Below, in pieces: positions 60,599-64,000 of a stretch of DNA of 64,000 bases. The position numbers were made by a program, and so were the translations under genes. Under the pieces are notes generated by a model. It saw only the letters and a program-made list of their open reading frames with translations. It ran no database searches and was not told the DNA's origin. Within the stretch, counting starts at the first letter, position 1. Each line of letters begins with the position of its first letter. Origin of the DNA: Nemophila menziesii. Taxonomy: Eukaryota > Streptophyta > Magnoliopsida > Boraginales > Hydrophyllaceae. The stretch covers positions 12,649,186-12,713,185 of the forward strand of contig JARWIR010000013.1 of assembly GCA_029959085.1 (NCBI GenBank), written 5' to 3'.

Positions 60599-61375
60599 AA
60601 TCATCACACTAGCCAATAATTTCATTTTGTTACAAGACAATGCAGTAATAACATCAATTAAGCTTTTAAAATCACCTATTAGACTTTTAATTCTGCATTT
60701 ACTCAATACACTTCTCAAAATTCTTTTCGAAAAGGAGAAAGTAAAGAAGATATGTGTACTATCTTCAATTGTAGCTTTACAAAAACCACACAAAGGATTG
60801 ATCATAATGCCCCATTCAAGCATTCTACTTTTTGTACTTAATCTGTCTTGTATAGCTAACCAAGATATAGAGGCGCACCTGGGTATATTTGATTTAGCCC
60901 AAATGACCTCACTCCAATCAGCATCTTCTGTCTCAGAAGTAATGTGAATTAAGGTTTTCTTAAAGGAAACCCCTCTTTTATTACACTCACTCCACACCTT
61001 TATATCCTCTTCTTCTTTTAATTAAAATTGCTAATTTTAGGTAGAATTTTCGCAATACAAGGTGGTAATCTCCACCTTTCCTTTCCATAACATGATTCTA
61101 CCATTTTGTTACTATTAATATTATCTTTACTAAGCTCAATCCCAAGAATTTCTTGAGTGGTCATACCCTCAATCCATTTATCCCACAATATGTAGGTGTT
61201 CTTACCATACCAACCTTATGATGAATAAAAGTATACGCCAATTTTCTAATCTTCATCAACTTTTTCCATATCCACGTATGATTTTGTTTCTCTTCTAAGC
61301 TCCAAATACACTTATCTTTAATAATATTATTCTTCACCCACATGTTCCATAAATTATGTTTTCAGGAGTACATTC
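60401..61375 (-). pseudogene. Third LINE remnant (zf-RVT region)
   Basis: The minus strand, from 61345, reads WIWKKLMKIRKLAYTFIHHK, then after a frameshift the zf-RVT domain (WLAIQDRLSTKSRMLEWGI, LCGFCKATIEDSTHIFF, 60997-60401). A TA/ATAC microsatellite (60566-60596) has expanded inside the frame. 5' truncated and inactive. Confidence 0.85.
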
Positions 61376-64000
61376 TCTAAAAGGTGAATAAAAGACATAC
61401 CAAGTTCAAATCCTCAAATTCTAATGGGTAAAATATTCTCAATCACAAACATACATGAATGGTAAACTTGGTTCAATAACAAAACATAAAGGGCACCACT
61501 AAGGTTTAAACATAAATATTATTATTGTCACAAATTTAAAAATTAAGGGTATTTCTTGTCTCATAAATTAAACTTAAGGGTCATTAGTTATTCACCTATG
61601 TAATTATAAGGGCTACACTTTCTCTTTTTCACTACGTTTGTATTTAAAGACGTTATATCTTCATTTTTTCTTAACAATTCACTAATGGATGTCAATTTAG
61701 AGTGTCTTTTAGAATTTAATACGATGAGAATAATATCAAATGTATCTTACTTAGTGAAAATCATAATGCTTACAATTGGAAAGTCCAATTTAACATACCA
61801 AATAAAATCTAAGCAACTAAGCATCAACAAACAACGCTGATCATCACAAAACCAGCTAAAAAATCATAAAATAACAAACAAAATATCAATACTCTATTAA
61901 TAATTTAAAACCATCTTAGACCTCAAGAACCCTAACACAAATGTGGCAATGACATGCCATTTCCTAATTTTATTACCTTCATTCATATTCAACACAAGAA
62001 TCTCCTCCGCTTTCCTATACAATGTCCTTAACAATCCAAGAATCACCTTCAAACCTCTCACACAAATGGGTAGATCTACCAATCTAAAAAATGAGCCTTT
62101 ATTATTTTTAAATCAAAAATTTTTGCACCCTAAGAAACATTTACTAGGGTTTAGTGTGGTCCAAGAGGTCATAACTTTACACTAAGCTCCACAATAGCCA
62201 ATTTAGATCGTTTTACTATGGTTAGAAATGGAATTGGAAGGATAGTTTGCGGTTGTGTTTGAAGAACTCACCATTTCTTACAAAGAAACAAAACAACAAG
62301 AAGGGTGAGTGAATCGCGTTAGGATATTGTGGTAAATGGATAAAGTTGTGAATCTTATCAAGGGTAAATACCATGGTTATTAGACAAAATTGAACGCACC
62401 ACGCTAGACAAATGACATTCCTACTATAATGACATGGTGCTGACATGGCACTAGGGTGGCGCCACGTAAAGCTGACTAACGGGTCATTTTGAGATTTTGA
62501 GATTTTGAGATAAAGGGACAACAATGTCATTGAACTTGAAGATAAAGGGTCATTTTGAGATTTTTACATAGATCAGGGTCCATGAGGGCAATTACGATTA
62601 AAGGTAAGGGTCACCCGAGGTGTTTACCCAAGATTATTGGGGGATTACTTGTGATTTTCCATTGTTACAAAAAAATCACCATGACCTACAATAATCGTAA
62701 ACACATGGAATAAAAATACAAGGACACGTAACTTTCGATAGGGAAGGAAAAAATATATGCTAGATATACCAGTAGTCAAGATAATATTTACTTGCTACTT
62801 GAATAGAACATTATAATTATAAAGGTTGGATTTAACATCTGCCTAATAAATAGTCTAAGGCATCCATCTGTGAAAAAAAAACTAACGTCTCAACAATAAT
62901 AAAATAGAACATAGCGAATAACACGCAAAATAAAATTGTCTTTGGTCACATATGGAAACCAACCACACACGCCCTAAGAATGTGGGGTGGTCCCAATGCT
63001 GAAATAATTAGGTAATATATGTCATTTGTCGCGGGTACCTCTCTTCTCTCTTCTTTTGTTGTCATTCATATAGTTGAGTGACGAATGAATATTGTTGCTC
63101 GTAATAAAGAGTGATGGGATACTTAGTGTGCTTGTAATGGGTATCCATGATTCTCTTGTCTAGCTATCGCTTGCATACACCCCATCATCTTCGCTGGTGC
63201 CTTATCCTCCAGCCCTCTTCAAACTTGGGACAACCTTCTTTTATTTAAGAGTGGTGGGACTTTTTTTCATAATTGTTATCTCTTATCTTAAGTACGCTTG
63301 TTATCATTAACATTTCCCTGAGTGACACCGAGTCGTCGTTGCTTACCATCAACCTTGTAAGACAAGGAAAATAGAGAAATATATTTTCTCATCCCAAATT
63401 TTGGATGACTTCTTGGTCAGTCAAACTTGAGTGATAATAATTGTGCGTACGTCTAGTTGTTCACCTTTGATACCTACTGCATGATCTCAAGGGACAACAA
63501 TATTCTCTCAGTTCTGTGTGTAGTAAGAGCGTGTAAAGGTTCTATGACATGATGCTCTACAATAGAAGTATAACAACTAGTAAATGTGTCTTACATTGTG
63601 TGATCCTCGTAGTTCCTTGTAGACCATAAATGTTTCCTTTACCCAATATGTCGTCTTACTTGTAACATTTATGTTAATGTACTCTAAACTACCCTTGCAA
63701 AGATTTATTATATCTTTATCTTGAGAACAATTCATCTTTTGGTTGACATATAACTAACTTGAGCATCAAAGTATTAACGGAGTACCCTTACCCCTTTAGT
63801 TCACTAACTTCATGTTTTACTCATCATCGAAATTGTTAACAATTGCTTACAATTTACTTATTTATACGTCAACTACTCGTAATCTCGTCAATAGCATTTT
63901 GTATCCAATCACACGACACTTACAAAGTCGTACCAAAAATCCTAAAATAATAATTTATTTTATGTTATTGATCTATCTACAACCATATGTAACTAATATA
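61376..64000. other. Gene-poor right edge with one candidate small element
   Basis: No protein-coding gene recognised. GGGTAAATACC at 62363 and GGTGTTTACCC at about 62620-62630 form an imperfect inverted pair around a GC-richer 265-bp block that contains GGGTCATTTTGAGAT repeats (about 62480 and 62548). No target duplication was found. 62640-64000 shows nothing I can name. Confidence 0.35.

Noticed and set aside
62363..62630. MULE-type MITE with GGGTAAA ends
   Set aside because: The inverted ends match over only about 11 bp and the flanking 9-mers differ, so it is kept only as a candidate in the spacer note.

Overview
This is nuclear DNA from a flowering plant. Genes are split by short GT-AG introns, intergenic DNA is very AT-rich, and almost everything is transposable-element sequence of plant type. 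The one clear host gene, WOX4 at 31449-30360 (minus), resembles asterid (tomato-like) WOX4, so an asterid is my best guess; the species is not identified.

About 1-18290: most of a giant Mutator-like element (MULE). It carries two head-to-tail paralogous genes on the plus strand with Ulp1 (SUMO protease, C48) type C-termini (658-5180 and 6851-10756), then on the minus strand an F-box-like gene (13022-11813, frame-disrupted) and an intact MULE transposase of 713 aa (16769-14492). The second Ulp1-like gene is intact (1026 aa, His/Asn/Gln/Cys present). The first has lost the catalytic His and Cys and has a one-base frame break at an A11 run. The stretch is studded with about 20 copies of a palindrome-rich repeat (GGGAA..TTCCC and TACTTGTACAAGTA types) in introns and spacers; I saw none in the other 46 kb. 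The left end lies outside the window; the right end is only a candidate near 18265.

18480-29284: a decayed LINE interrupted by a complete CACTA-superfamily element at 19165-29281. It has matching termini, a GAG target duplication, subterminal minisatellite, TNP1-like gene, intact 1143-aa TNP2 transposase, a PPR-like fragment and a captured CAMTA (CG-1 domain) exon.

29285-31824: the single-copy island holding WOX4, a three-exon homeobox gene of vascular stem cells.

31825-45170: TE graveyard: a degenerate CACTA starting about 375 bp upstream of the WOX4 start, a possible hAT-like remnant, a tRNA-derived SINE, a truncated CACTA inserted in a LINE, and a second LINE with zf-RVT and RNase H domains.

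45171-64000: more relics: a minus-strand Ty3/Athila-like retrotransposon with LTRs, a hAT-type MITE with an 8-bp duplication, a Tourist/Harbinger-type MITE (TAA duplication) splitting a LINE endonuclease ORF, a plus-strand LTR element with a tRNA-Asp-type primer site, and another LINE fragment. The last 2.6 kb holds no gene I can recognise.

No rRNA, tRNA gene or CRISPR array was seen. Exon borders were assigned by eye from GT/AG sites and reading-frame phase.
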